From Streptomyces nitrosporeus (GTDB taxonomy: Bacteria > Actinomycetota > Actinomycetes > Streptomycetales > Streptomycetaceae): a DNA stretch of 64,000 nt. The position numbers and the translations under genes are program-made. The DNA lies in contig NZ_CP023702.1 of assembly GCF_008704555.1 (NCBI RefSeq), forward strand, positions 6,680,001-6,744,000, read 5' to 3'. The notes under the pieces are model-generated. The model worked only from the letters and a program-made list of their open reading frames with translations, had not been told where the DNA came from and searched no databases. Shown in pieces: positions 21,903 to 30,155 of the stretch (the stretch's first letter is position 1; each line of letters starts with the position of its first letter).

Positions 21903-22301
21903 TCAGGACGCGTCCTGGCGGAAGGGCCGGAGCCGCGTGTGCAGGAGGCAGAACTCGTTGCCCTCGGGATCGGCCAGGACATGCCAGCTCTCGGCACCGG
22001 TCTGGCCGATGTCGGCGGGTCTGGCGCCGAGGGCGAGCAGCCGCTCCAGCTCGGCGTCCTGGTCGCGGTCGGTGGCGCTGACATCGATGTGCAGCCGGAG
22101 TCTCCCGGTCCGCGGGGCATTGCTGGGGCTGAGGACGAGGGTGGGCTGCGGCCCGCCGAAACCGGCGTCGGGCGGCCCGATCTCGATACTTCCGTCGTCC
22201 TCCCGGCCGAGTTCGACGTAACCGAGGACCTCGCTCCAGAACGCGGCGAGCCGGCCGGGGTCGGCGGCGTCGATGACCAGCTCACTGATGCGGCATGCCA
22301 T
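21903..22301 (-). CDS. VOC family (glyoxalase/bleomycin-resistance-like) protein
   Basis: A 132-residue protein with the vicinal-oxygen-chelate fold: an N-terminal strand MACRISELVIDAADPGRLAAFWSEVLGY and the terminal ADPEGNEFCLL typical of this subgroup. The metal-ligand pattern is incomplete, and members of this subgroup are often annotated as glyoxalase-like without a known substrate. It is divergent from another VOC gene 151 bp away, and the two may be distant paralogues. Confidence 0.85.
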   Translation of the reverse strand: MACRISELVIDAADPGRLAAFWSEVLGYVELGREDDGSIEIGPPDAGFGGPQPTLVLSPSNAPRTGRLRLHIDVSATDRDQDAELERLLALGARPADIGQTGAESWHVLADPEGNEFCLLHTRLRPFRQDAS

Positions 22302-22452
22302 GTCCGCCAGTGTACGGAGACGCGGCTGTGCCCGGGTCCGCCGGATAAGGAGGCCCCGGGCCCGGGCAGGTGCGTGCCGCCGGTGGCCGTGTCCCCGGGG
22401 GGGCGACGAAAACGGTGGTCCGGCGGAGGACCCGCGCCACTGTGGTGGCCCG

Positions 22453-23100
22453 ATGGCACCGATCAAGAAGCTCCAGGTCACCTTCGACTGCGCGGAGCCC
22501 GAGCGCCTCGCCCGTTTCTGGTGCGAGGTGCTGGGGTACGTCGTACCGCCACCGCCGGAAGGGTTCGCCACCTGGAAGGATTTCGGGCACTCGCAGCCGC
22601 CTGAGGAGCGGGACTCGTGGTTCGCCTGTGCCGATCCCTCGGGCGTGGGCCCCCGGTTGTACTTCCAGCGCGTTCCCGAAGGGAAAGCCGCCAAGAACCG
22701 GGTCCACCTCGATGTACGGGCCGGCACCGGGCTCGTGGGCGGGGAACGCCTCGCCGTACTCGAGGCCGAGTGCGCGCGACTGGTCGCTCTCGGCGCGGTA
22801 CGCGAGCGGCTGCTGCCCGCGGATGACGACAACGAGTCCTGCATCGCGATGCAGGACATCGAAGGCAACGAGTTCTGTCTCGACCGAGGGCCTGCGGGCA
22901 TCTCCTCGCCCTGCCCGTGGGACGGGAGGCATGCCCGCGTACGGGACGATGCCGTTCCGTCTTCGAGCCGGGCGGCCGGTACTGCGGCCGTGGCCGGGCC
23001 GGAGCCGTCCCGTGCCCTCGACGGCCCCGGCTTCGAGCGGCCATCGCCTCGCCACGGACGCCGTGGTGAACACATAGGACCGGCACGCTCGTCGCCGTGA
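22453..23100 (+). CDS. VOC family protein with extra C-terminal tail
   Basis: A 215-residue protein whose first 147 residues are a VOC domain (KKLQVTFDCAEPERLARFWCEVLGY to DIEGNEFCLDRGPAG). The remaining 65 or so residues are low-complexity and rich in Arg, Pro and Ser, and have no family counterpart that I recognise. They may be a read-through of a lost stop. The substrate is unknown. The ATG at 22453 starts right at the family N-terminus. Confidence 0.75.
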   Translation: MAPIKKLQVTFDCAEPERLARFWCEVLGYVVPPPPEGFATWKDFGHSQPPEERDSWFACADPSGVGPRLYFQRVPEGKAAKNRVHLDVRAGTGLVGGERLAVLEAECARLVALGAVRERLLPADDDNESCIAMQDIEGNEFCLDRGPAGISSPCPWDGRHARVRDDAVPSSSRAAGTAAVAGPEPSRALDGPGFERPSPRHGRRGEHIGPARSSP

Positions 23101-23236
23101 CGCGGAGACGCCCCGAAGCCAGGGGCAACGGAATCAACCACATGACCGTCCTCCCTCACGCACCGGGGCCCGACGACGGCCGTACCCGTGTCCGCGCCCG
23201 CCTCTCCAGGCAGGAGCACGACCGGTGGCCGAAGTG

Positions 23237-23410
23237 TCAGCGCCCGCAGGCCTCCAGGATCCAAGGGAGGAAAATGACGAGGAGGATCAGGCAACCGCAC
23301 CCGCAGCCGTCGTCCTCGTCACCGTCGACCGCTCTCCTGATCCGCGCGCGCTCGTCGCTCCGGCCTCGTTCGTACGCGTCCTGTTCGCTCCCGCTGCCGT
23401 ACCAAGACAC
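23237..23410 (-). CDS. Small cysteine-rich membrane-tail protein
   Basis: A 57-residue predicted protein: a charged N-terminal half (QDAYERGRSDERARIRRAVD), an acidic patch followed by GCGCGC, and a hydrophobic tail (LILLVIFLPWILEA) ending in Cys-Gly-Arg. The alternating Gly-Cys motif just before a membrane segment looks selected rather than random. A GTG start at 23410 has a run of G residues upstream. I know no function. The alternative is an unexpressed frame. Confidence 0.5.
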   Translation of the reverse strand: MSWYGSGSEQDAYERGRSDERARIRRAVDGDEDDGCGCGCLILLVIFLPWILEACGR

Positions 23411-23698
23411 GACCGACCCCCCGCCAACTGCCGTGTGGATACTCCTTGTTCGATTCCCTTCGCGAGAAGGCCACAACCCTGGAGGCTGCCCGGATCCCCC
23501 GTGGGACACAGCCATGCGTTCCGGGCGAGGCGACCTGGAACTCCTTGGCCGGCACCACCGGACCGCCGTGGTGGCGCCGTGCCGTGAGCGGTGCCGACGG
23601 CTCGGACCGGGCGGGCGGGCCAGGTGCCGGTGCCGGTGCCGGTGCCGAGGGCGTGACGCGGGGCGCCCGTGCCCGGCCGCACGTGTACCTTCACCGGG

Positions 23699-24469
23699 AT
23701 GGCGAGCGAAGAGGTGTTGCAGGACGGGGCTCATCGCCGGGTCGTACGGATCGGGAACACCGTCCGCAGGCCCGCTCAACCGTGGACACCCACCGTCCAC
23801 GCGCTTCTGCGGCACCTGGAAGAAGCCGGTTTCCCCTGTGCGCCCCGCCCGTTGGGATTCGACGACGAGGGCCGCGAGGTCCTCACCTACATCGAGGGCG
23901 ATGCCGGGCCGTCGTCCTGGGAGAAGGTCGTGTCCGACCACGGACTGCGCGCCTTCGCCCGGCTGCTGCGCGACTACCACGACGCGTGCGCGGACTTCTC
24001 GCCTCCTCCCGGGGCGACATGGGCCGGGGGTGAGGCCGGTATGGGCGGCGAAGACGTCGTCTGCCATGGGGACTTCGGCCCCTGGAACGTCGTCTGGCGG
24101 GGCGACCGGCCGGTGGGAATCATCGACTGGGACTTCGCCCGTCCCGCACCGCGGCTGCATGACGTGGCCTACGCGCTGGAATACGTCGCTCCGTTCCGTG
24201 ATGACGTCGAGTGCCTGCGCTGGCTGCGTTACCCCGGACCACCGGACCGCCGCCGGCGGCTGGAGCTCTTCTGCGCCGTCTACGGGATCGATTCGACCGA
24301 GGGGGTCGTCGACGCCGTCATCACCCGGCAGCGCGACAACGCCGACCTCGTGCGCCGCCTTGCCGCACAAGGGCACGAGCCCCAGGCCACCTGGGTTTTC
24401 GACGGCCTGCTGACCCGCCTCGGCGACAGGATCACCTGGAGCCTGGGCCACCGGCACCTGTTCGAGTAG
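23699..24469 (+). CDS. Aminoglycoside phosphotransferase (APH)-family protein
   Basis: A 256-residue kinase-like protein with the APH catalytic loop VVCHGDFGPWNVVW (D as base, N as metal ligand), the metal aspartate in GIIDWDFARPAPRLHDVA, and an N-lobe with RIGNTVRRP and LTYIEGD. Such proteins phosphorylate small molecules, and resistance is only one possibility. The start at 23699 is uncertain because the ribosome-binding site is weak. Four GGTGCC repeats lie at 23623-23646 upstream. Its 3' end overlaps the open frame of the convergent GNAT gene. Confidence 0.8.
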   Translation: MASEEVLQDGAHRRVVRIGNTVRRPAQPWTPTVHALLRHLEEAGFPCAPRPLGFDDEGREVLTYIEGDAGPSSWEKVVSDHGLRAFARLLRDYHDACADFSPPPGATWAGGEAGMGGEDVVCHGDFGPWNVVWRGDRPVGIIDWDFARPAPRLHDVAYALEYVAPFRDDVECLRWLRYPGPPDRRRRLELFCAVYGIDSTEGVVDAVITRQRDNADLVRRLAAQGHEPQATWVFDGLLTRLGDRITWSLGHRHLFE

Positions 24470-25518
24470 CGTCGAGGCCGGGCGAGGCCGGCTCGCGGGG
24501 ACCGCCGGCCGGTGACGAGGGGCCGGGCCACAGGTTCTGCGAGGACGGCCGCACCGGGGCGCGGTCCGGAAAACCGTTGGCGGGACGAGGAGCGCCGGTC
24601 CGAGACCGGTGGGCCGACCGCACGGACAGGAAGAGCGGCCGACGCTGACGTGCAACCGTGACACCTTGCCCCTTCCCGAGAACCGTGTGCCCCGCATCGC
24701 CTACGAAGGCATCCGGGACTGGGCGGGAAACGACCCGGCCGGCCCCCTCCAGACCACCCGCCACGCGGACGCCCCGGCGGCCTGGCGGCTCTCATCGGGG
24801 TGCTCAACCGCCGCCGGCGCTGAAGCCATCGGGTGGGAGCGCCGACGGCTTTCCGCCAGGAACCCGCCTCCCCGGTCCCGCCACGCATCCTTGTGGCCGC
24901 GTACGCGACCGTTGGCCGCTGTGCCCGGCATCCTGACGAGCCCGTCACGAACTCTGCCGGAGTAGCTTTGCCGCCTGGAGTGGGGTGGGTGGCCACGATG
25001 CCGCACGTGCGCAGCCCGTTGCCACCAGAAGGCATACAGACAACGCAAAACGGCTCGGACTCGACAGAGGCCGGCGCCCCGCTTCGGTCCAGGGTGACTC
25101 GATGGACAGTGGACTCTCTCCGTTGAAAACCTGCCCGCTCATACAAGCGGTTCGCAGTCTCTCGCGAAGGGCGCGATGTGAGGTCGACGGTTCGAGCCCC
25201 AGCGTCCACGGCCAGTCCGAGGGCTTTGTCGATCAGCGCTTTGCCGACCCCGTGGCCACGGGCGGCGGCATCGACCACTACATCCTCGATGTGAGCCCGC
25301 AGACCAGACGGCAAGGGTGACGTCACCAGCGTCAACGTCCCAACGATCAGGCCTTCGACACGGGCCACCAGCAATGTGTTGGTGCTGGCACCCGTCAATC
25401 TCTCCACTGCTTCGTGGTCCAAGGGCTTGGCCTCGGCCGACAGCTGCGGAAGGAGACGAGCGAATGCCTCCACCACTTCATCAGTCGCCCCGTGAACGAC
25501 CTCAGTCTCCACACTCAT
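24280..25518 (-). CDS. GNAT family N-acetyltransferase with non-homologous C-terminal read-through
   Basis: The first 147 or so residues (25077-25518) are a complete GNAT domain: MSVETEVVHGATDEVVEAF, IEDVVVDAAARGHGVGKAL (acetyl-CoA loop) and a terminal NRLYERAGFQRRESTVHRVTLD. Relatives stop soon after this point. Here the frame stays open for a further 265 residues of Arg/Gly/Pro-rich sequence, which run antisense into the APH gene. The gene has probably lost its stop by deletion or rearrangement. Function of the domain itself may persist. Confidence 0.6.
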   Translation of the reverse strand: MSVETEVVHGATDEVVEAFARLLPQLSAEAKPLDHEAVERLTGASTNTLLVARVEGLIVGTLTLVTSPLPSGLRAHIEDVVVDAAARGHGVGKALIDKALGLAVDAGARTVDLTSRPSRETANRLYERAGFQRRESTVHRVTLDRSGAPASVESEPFCVVCMPSGGNGLRTCGIVATHPTPGGKATPAEFVTGSSGCRAQRPTVAYAATRMRGGTGEAGSWRKAVGAPTRWLQRRRRLSTPMRAARPPGRPRGGWSGGGRPGRFPPSPGCLRRRCGAHGSREGARCHGCTSASAALPVRAVGPPVSDRRSSSRQRFSGPRPGAAVLAEPVARPLVTGRRSPRAGLARPRRYSNRCRWPRLQVILSPRRVSRPSKTQVAWGSCPCAARRRTRSALSRCRVMTASTTPSVESIP

Positions 25519-25877
25519 GCTCTGGAACTTACAGGCGCCCGGGAGTTGCCGGCCGGTAAGCGGCGACTGTCTTGGGCTGGATGACCCGAGACGACGGGCG
25601 AGGCAGGCCAGGCCATCTGCGGCAGGGGGCCGGATCGACGAAGGGTGCATCGACCGCCATCGGTCATCCGTCGCTGACGCGAGCGAGCGTATGCCCTTCA
25701 TTGACGCAGAAAGCCACTGGTTGTGCATGGGCGGCAATCGATCGACGTCCACTTGCACAGGTCAGCCGCCTGCCGGGGCGTGGCCTTGCCGTACGAAAGA
25801 TAGCGATATATCGTTGACGCATCGCGACAGGTCAAAGATAGGAGTCGCGAAACGACGATCGAGAGAGGAGCGCAGCT
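25519..25877. other. Intergenic region upstream of the PadR gene
   Basis: This 359-bp region is distinctly less GC-rich from about 25680 on. The right end holds the PadR promoter and operator described separately. I see no convincing gene in the rest. Confidence 0.5.
25804..25842 (+). promoter_or_regulatory. PadR promoter with palindromic operator
   Basis: The perfect palindrome CGATATATCG (25804-25813) lies directly before a -35-like TTGACG (25814-25819) and a possible -10 GATAGG (25837-25842) at 17-bp spacing. AT-rich ATATAT-centred dyads are typical PadR-family operators, so autorepression is likely. Confidence 0.6.
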
Positions 25878-26489
25878 ATGCGTTCACATGGACACGACCA
25901 CGGATACGGCCCCGGGCGCCGGGGCGCCGGCAGGGGGGACTCCGGCGGATCGCGTGCGGCTTTCGGGCCGTTCGGGCCGCCCTTCGGCGGCGGCCCCTTC
26001 GGCGGGGGGCCCTTCGGCCCCGGACGCGGCCGGGGTGGAGGCAGGGGCAGGGCGAGGCGTGGTGACGTACGCGCGTCCATCCTCGCGCTGCTCAAGGACC
26101 GCTCGATGCACGGCTACGAGATGATCCAGGAGATCGGCGACCGCAGCGGCGGGGCATGGAAGCCCAGCCCCGGTTCGGTCTACCCGACCCTTCAGATGCT
26201 GGAGGACGAAGGCCTCATCGTCAGCGTCAGCGAAGGCGGAAAGAAGCTGTTCACCCTCACCGACGAGGGCCGCGTGGAGGCCGAGTCCGGCTCCGAGGCG
26301 CCCTGGGAGGACGCGGGGCGAGGAGTCGACTGGGAAGGCATGAACGAGATCCGGCAGGCCGGATTCGGCCTGATGGAGGCGTTCGGCCAGGTCTGGAAGA
26401 CCGGCTCGGCCGACCAGCGCCAGAAGGCGCTCACGGTGATCAACGACGCGCGTAAGAAGCTCTATCTGATCCTGGCCGACGAGAACTGA
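25878..26489 (+). CDS. PadR-family transcriptional regulator
   Basis: A 203-residue regulator. Residues 1-60 are a Gly/Pro/Phe/Arg-rich tract (FGPFGPPFGGGPFGGGPFG). The PadR winged helix follows (about 62-135), with ASILALLKDRSMHGYEMIQEI, SPGSVYPTLQMLEDEGLI and a C-terminal dimerisation helix. PadR proteins repress genes for stress or xenobiotic export. No exporter is adjacent, so the targets other than itself are unknown. The ATG at 25878 follows GAGAGGAG, and a hairpin terminator follows the gene. Confidence 0.88.
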   Translation: MRSHGHDHGYGPGRRGAGRGDSGGSRAAFGPFGPPFGGGPFGGGPFGPGRGRGGGRGRARRGDVRASILALLKDRSMHGYEMIQEIGDRSGGAWKPSPGSVYPTLQMLEDEGLIVSVSEGGKKLFTLTDEGRVEAESGSEAPWEDAGRGVDWEGMNEIRQAGFGLMEAFGQVWKTGSADQRQKALTVINDARKKLYLILADEN

Positions 26490-26519
26490 CCCCGCCCGTC
26501 GGGGTGCTCATCGGCCGAG

Positions 26520-26550
26520 GACGGGCCCGCGGCACGGCTGCGGGCCCGTC
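26520..26550 (+). terminator. Hairpin terminator after the PadR gene
   Basis: An 11-bp perfect stem (GACGGGCCCGC with GCGGGCCCGTC) and a 9-nt loop lie 30 bp after the PadR stop codon. Confidence 0.75.
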
Positions 26551-26772
26551 GGCGCGCGTGCGTCGGAGCACCCGTCCCGGGGAGGGTGGTCCGGTTGTGA
26601 GGGGTTCGTGCGCCGGAGGCGCTTTCACCGCCGGGCTGCCGGCCTCCCGTGGCCCGTGGGGCGATCTCATCCTCCGGGATGAGGAACCCGTCCCCGCGCC
26701 CACCTTCCGCGGGATGCCCGGATGGGCCGCGCTGGTGACGCTTTCGCCTTCCGGTACTGATGGAGTGGAAGG

Positions 26773-27318
26773 GTGCACAACCGGACGCCATGGACACCCG
26801 AACAGGCCCCGCAGAACCACGCCGGCCCAGCTGCCGCACCGCTCACCGCCGAACTGGCCGTGGTGGTGACGGGAGCCCGCAGACGGGCGGTCCGCGACGG
26901 CGACCGCCACACCGACACCGCTCACCTCCTGCACTCCCTCATCGAATCCGACCCCGAGGTGAGAGAGGCGTTCGAGGGCGGTCCGCAACTGGCGAGGGTT
27001 CTCGGCTACCTGGTCCAGCGCAGCATCGGTTACGGGCTCCGCTGGCAGGGCGCGCAGGAGGATTCCGGCGCGTTCCGTGCTGTACGGGAACCGGGCACGG
27101 ACGCCTGGTCGCCCTCGGCCACCGCCGCTCTGGAACGGGCGGCCCGGAGTGCGGGGCGGCGCGGGGACCCCTGTGCGGAGGGCCTGGACCTGCTTGCCGC
27201 CCTGATCGCGGACCCCGGGTGCCGAGCCGTCGAAGTGCTGGAGCGGGCGGGTGTGGACGTGACACCGCTCGCGGGACGGGTGGCGGGGCGGCTGGCTGTC
27301 CTCGGGCGGAGCGAGTGA
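26773..27318 (+). CDS. Clp N-terminal (R) domain-containing protein
   Basis: A 181-residue soluble protein with two divergent Clp R repeats: VTGARRRAVRDGDRHTDTAHLLHSLI and AARSAGRRGDPCAEGLDLLAALIADP. In ClpA/ClpC this domain binds adaptors and substrates. Stand-alone copies lack the ATPase and may regulate or compete with ClpC. The GTG at 26773 follows GGAAGG. The IS110 element sits about 110 bp downstream and may have separated it from former neighbours. Confidence 0.8.
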   Translation: MHNRTPWTPEQAPQNHAGPAAAPLTAELAVVVTGARRRAVRDGDRHTDTAHLLHSLIESDPEVREAFEGGPQLARVLGYLVQRSIGYGLRWQGAQEDSGAFRAVREPGTDAWSPSATAALERAARSAGRRGDPCAEGLDLLAALIADPGCRAVEVLERAGVDVTPLAGRVAGRLAVLGRSE

Positions 27319-27486
27319 GGGCGGCGGGCGCGAAGAGGGCCGGTCGGGGGGCGGATGCGGCGGGGACGGGTGGGACGGGAGCGGATATGACGGGGGCAGG
27401 GGCGACAGGGGCAGGGACGGTGGGGTGCCTCTATGTCTTTCGTCAAGGCAGCCTTGTCGGTTTTGGGGTGGTTGGGGGTGCTGGGG

Positions 27487-28704
27487 TCATGTGGCGAGCT
27501 CGACGGCCTTGGGCGTGCGAGATTCGTAGAAGGTGCCGTCGCGGAGCATGGCGAACAGGACGCTGATGCGTTGGCGGGCGAGGCGGAGGAGGGCTTGGGT
27601 GTGGGTCTTTCCGCGGGCTCGCTGGCGGTCGTAGTAGAGCCGGGAGGCGGGGTCGGCGTTCATGCAGGCGAAGGCGGACAGGAACATCGCTCGCTTCAGT
27701 TGCCGGTTTCCGCCTCGGGGTGCGTGTTCGCCGTGGATCGAGGTCCCGGAGGATCTGGTGGCGGGGGCGAGGCCGGCGTAGGAGGCGAGGTGGGCGGCGG
27801 TGGGGAAGCTGGTGCCGTCACCGACGGTGGTCAGCAGTACTGCGGCGGTCCTGACGCCGACGCCGGGCATCGAGGTCAGGACCTGGGAAAGAGGGTGGGC
27901 CTCCAGCAGGGTGTTGATCTGGGCTTCCAGGGCTCGGCGCTGTTCGTGGACGGCGGCGAGCGAGCGGGCCAGGGACGGGACCACGATGTCGAGGGTGCCG
28001 GTGCCGGGAACGGTCACGGTCTGCTCGTCCAGGGCGTCGAAGACGTCGTCGATCAGCCGCTGGGCCATGCGTGGGGCCTTGGGGCGGATGAGTTCGACGA
28101 GGCGGCGGCGGCCGGCTTTGCGCAGGGCGGCCGGGGATCCGTGGCGTTCCAGGAGCCAGGTGATGGCCTGGTGGTCCAGGCGGGGGCCCAGGACGCGTTC
28201 CAGGCTGGGGTGGAACTGGGTGAGCAGGCCGCGTATCCGGTTGCTGGTGCGGGTTGCTTCGGCGGCGAGGTCCTGGTCGAAGCCGGTCAGCACGGTCAGC
28301 TCGGCGGTGATCTCGTCGGTCAGCTCCAGCGAGCGCAGGGTGTGCGGCATGGTCCGTGCGGCGTCCGCGATGACGGCCGCGTCCTTGGCGTCGGTCTTGG
28401 CCTCGCCGGGGTAGAGGTCGGCGATCCGGCGCATGGCCAGGCCGGGCAGGTAGGCCACTTGGCAGCCCGCGTCGCGGGCGACGGCCAGCGGCAGAGCCCC
28501 GATGGAGGCGGGCTGGTCCACGATGACCAGGACGGCGCCGAACTTGTCTCGCAGCTTGTCGAACACGGCCCGCAGTTTCGGTTCGCTGTTGGGCAGCGGC
28601 TTGTCGAAGACCTTCTTCCCGGCCGGGGTCAGTCCGTGGCCGTGGTGGGCGGACTTGCCCACGTCCAGGCCGAGGAACACGCCCACGTCGTCGATCTCGA
28701 ACAT
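27487..28704 (-). CDS. IS110 family transposase
   Basis: A 405-residue DEDD recombinase. The N-terminal RuvC-like domain begins FLGLDVGKSAHHGHGL and contains LVIVDQPASIGAL and AKTDAKDAAVIADAA, which supply the acidic residues. The C-terminal transposase_20 domain has LTSMPGVGVRTAAVLLTTVGD, the catalytic serine region SYAGLAPATRSSGTS and GNRQLKRAMFLSAF. It is full length and intact, so probably active. The ATG at 28704 starts immediately before the conserved N-terminus. Confidence 0.93.
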   Translation of the reverse strand: MFEIDDVGVFLGLDVGKSAHHGHGLTPAGKKVFDKPLPNSEPKLRAVFDKLRDKFGAVLVIVDQPASIGALPLAVARDAGCQVAYLPGLAMRRIADLYPGEAKTDAKDAAVIADAARTMPHTLRSLELTDEITAELTVLTGFDQDLAAEATRTSNRIRGLLTQFHPSLERVLGPRLDHQAITWLLERHGSPAALRKAGRRRLVELIRPKAPRMAQRLIDDVFDALDEQTVTVPGTGTLDIVVPSLARSLAAVHEQRRALEAQINTLLEAHPLSQVLTSMPGVGVRTAAVLLTTVGDGTSFPTAAHLASYAGLAPATRSSGTSIHGEHAPRGGNRQLKRAMFLSAFACMNADPASRLYYDRQRARGKTHTQALLRLARQRISVLFAMLRDGTFYESRTPKAVELAT

Positions 28705-28960
28705 GCTGCCCTTACAGCGGTGTTGACGGTGCCGGCCTCGGCTCGGGTGTCGTGCTCGCGCATCCACGTTATGCAGACCTGCCGCCCGCGAACTGCCCGG
28801 CGTTGCGCCGGACCGGACGGTGGCCGGACCTCTCATCAGCGTCTCCGACGAACACCCCCGGACCCGGTGACACCACCCCCCAGGTCATACCTTCGACAGG
28901 GGGACACAGTCATGCCGGACCCGGAGGCCAGCGGCCCCATTGCAGGACCGCGAAAAAGAT
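28705..28960 (-). ncRNA. Candidate bridge RNA region of the IS110 element
   Basis: About 256 bp of non-coding DNA lie upstream of the transposase start inside the element. In IS110-group elements this 5' region encodes the structured bridge RNA whose loops pair with target and donor DNA. The segment contains self-complementary GC stretches such as CCGGGTCCGG (28857-28866). Exact ends and loops cannot be assigned without folding and comparison of copies. Confidence 0.4.
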
Positions 28961-29026
28961 AACGGGGGGCGCGGGGACAGGTGTGACAGGGGTGACGCTC
29001 CTGACGCCGGCTGTCATGATGTGCCG

Positions 29027-30064
29027 ATGCACGGGTCTCGGAGGAGCAGCGCGGGGCTGGGTCCGGCCCTCGTCTCGGCGTTCGCGTTCGGCGGTTCGGG
29101 GGTCGCGGCCAAGCCGCTGATCGAAGCGGGGCTCGGCCCGCTGCACGTGGTGTGGCTGCGGGTCGCCGGGGCCGCTCTCATCATGCTGCCCGTCGCCTGG
29201 CGGCACCGGGGTCTCGTACGTGAACGGCCCGCTCTGCTCGCCGGGTTCGGCCTGTTCGCCGTCGCGGGGGTACAGGCTTTCTACTTCGCGGCGCTCTCCC
29301 GTATCCCGGTCGGCGTCGCGCTGCTCGTCGAATACCTCGCACCGGCCCTGGTGCTCGGCTGGGTGCGCTTCGTGCAGCGCAGGCCCGTCACCCGGGCTTC
29401 GGCGGTCGGTGTGGTGCTGGCCGCCGGCGGGCTCGCCTGTGTCGTCGAGGTGTGGGCCGGCCTGAGCTTCGATGCCGTCGGCCTCCTGCTGGCTCTCGGG
29501 GCGGCCTGCTGCCAGGTCGGCTACTTCGTGCTGTCCGACCAGGGGAGCGGGGACGCCGGGGACGGGGGCGCCGGGCGGCCGGGACCGCCGGACCCGGTCG
29601 GCGTGATCGCTTACGGGCTGCTGGTGGGCGCGGTGGTGCTGACCGTCGTCGCCCGCCCGTGGGGCATGGAGTGGAGTGTGCTCGGTGGCCGCGCCACGAT
29701 GAACGGCCATGGCGTCCCGGCCTGGCTGCTGCTCGGCTGGATCGTGCTGCTCGCCACCGTCCTCGCCTATGTCACCGGTGTGGTGTCCGTGCGGCTGCTG
29801 TCTCCCCAGGTGGCCGGAGTCGTCGCCTGCCTGGAGGCGGTCATCGCGACCGTCCTGGCCTGGGTGCTCCTGGGCGAGCACCTCTCCGCCCCCCAGCTCG
29901 CGGGTGGCGCGGTGGTGCTGACGGGGGCGTTCATCGCCCAGTCCTCGGCGCCGAAACCGCCCGCCGGGCCGGTGGCGTCGGGCCCGGGAGCGCTCGACAC
30001 CCCGGAGGAGGGTCTGCCCGCCGGGTCCGGGGGCGGGCGGGCCCGGCCGTCGTCCTCGCCCTGA
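29027..30064 (+). CDS. EamA/DMT superfamily transporter
   Basis: A 345-residue protein with ten predicted membrane helices in two EamA repeats: the first starts GPALVSAFAFGGSGVAAKPLIEAG, the second around PVGVIAYGLLVGAVVL. A hydrophilic Gly/Pro/Ala loop of about 20 residues (SDQGSGDAGDGGAGRPGPPD) separates the halves, and there is a Pro/Gly-rich cytoplasmic tail. The family exports amino acids, nucleosides or other metabolites. The substrate is unknown. The ATG at 29027 is the family start. It lies just outside the IS110 element. Confidence 0.85.
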   Translation: MHGSRRSSAGLGPALVSAFAFGGSGVAAKPLIEAGLGPLHVVWLRVAGAALIMLPVAWRHRGLVRERPALLAGFGLFAVAGVQAFYFAALSRIPVGVALLVEYLAPALVLGWVRFVQRRPVTRASAVGVVLAAGGLACVVEVWAGLSFDAVGLLLALGAACCQVGYFVLSDQGSGDAGDGGAGRPGPPDPVGVIAYGLLVGAVVLTVVARPWGMEWSVLGGRATMNGHGVPAWLLLGWIVLLATVLAYVTGVVSVRLLSPQVAGVVACLEAVIATVLAWVLLGEHLSAPQLAGGAVVLTGAFIAQSSAPKPPAGPVASGPGALDTPEEGLPAGSGGGRARPSSSP

Positions 30065-30155
30065 CACAGGAGTCCGCGAAGCCCCGCACCGCACCGTGCC
30101 GGAGGGAGCAGCGGCGGAGGGCCGGGAGGGAGCTGCCGCCCCCGTCCAAGGTGTC

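Larger units (their letters stand above)
27425..28970 (-). mobile_element. IS110-family insertion sequence
   Basis: This is the transposase gene plus flanking non-coding DNA. The 3' side has a drop in GC just outside the gene (27430-27480). The 5' side has about 260 bp of non-coding sequence (28705-28970). IS110 elements lack obvious inverted repeats and target duplications, so the exact borders cannot be read. Similar GACAGGGG-rich sequence on both sides (27400-27420 and 28976-28995) may mark the interrupted target. Confidence 0.7.

Noticed and set aside
25141..25215. A T-loop-like GGTTCGAGCCCC resembling part of a tRNA
   Set aside because: It is the antisense of conserved GNAT residues (DLTSRPSRETANRLYERAG), and no acceptor stem or D-arm with correct spacing is present.
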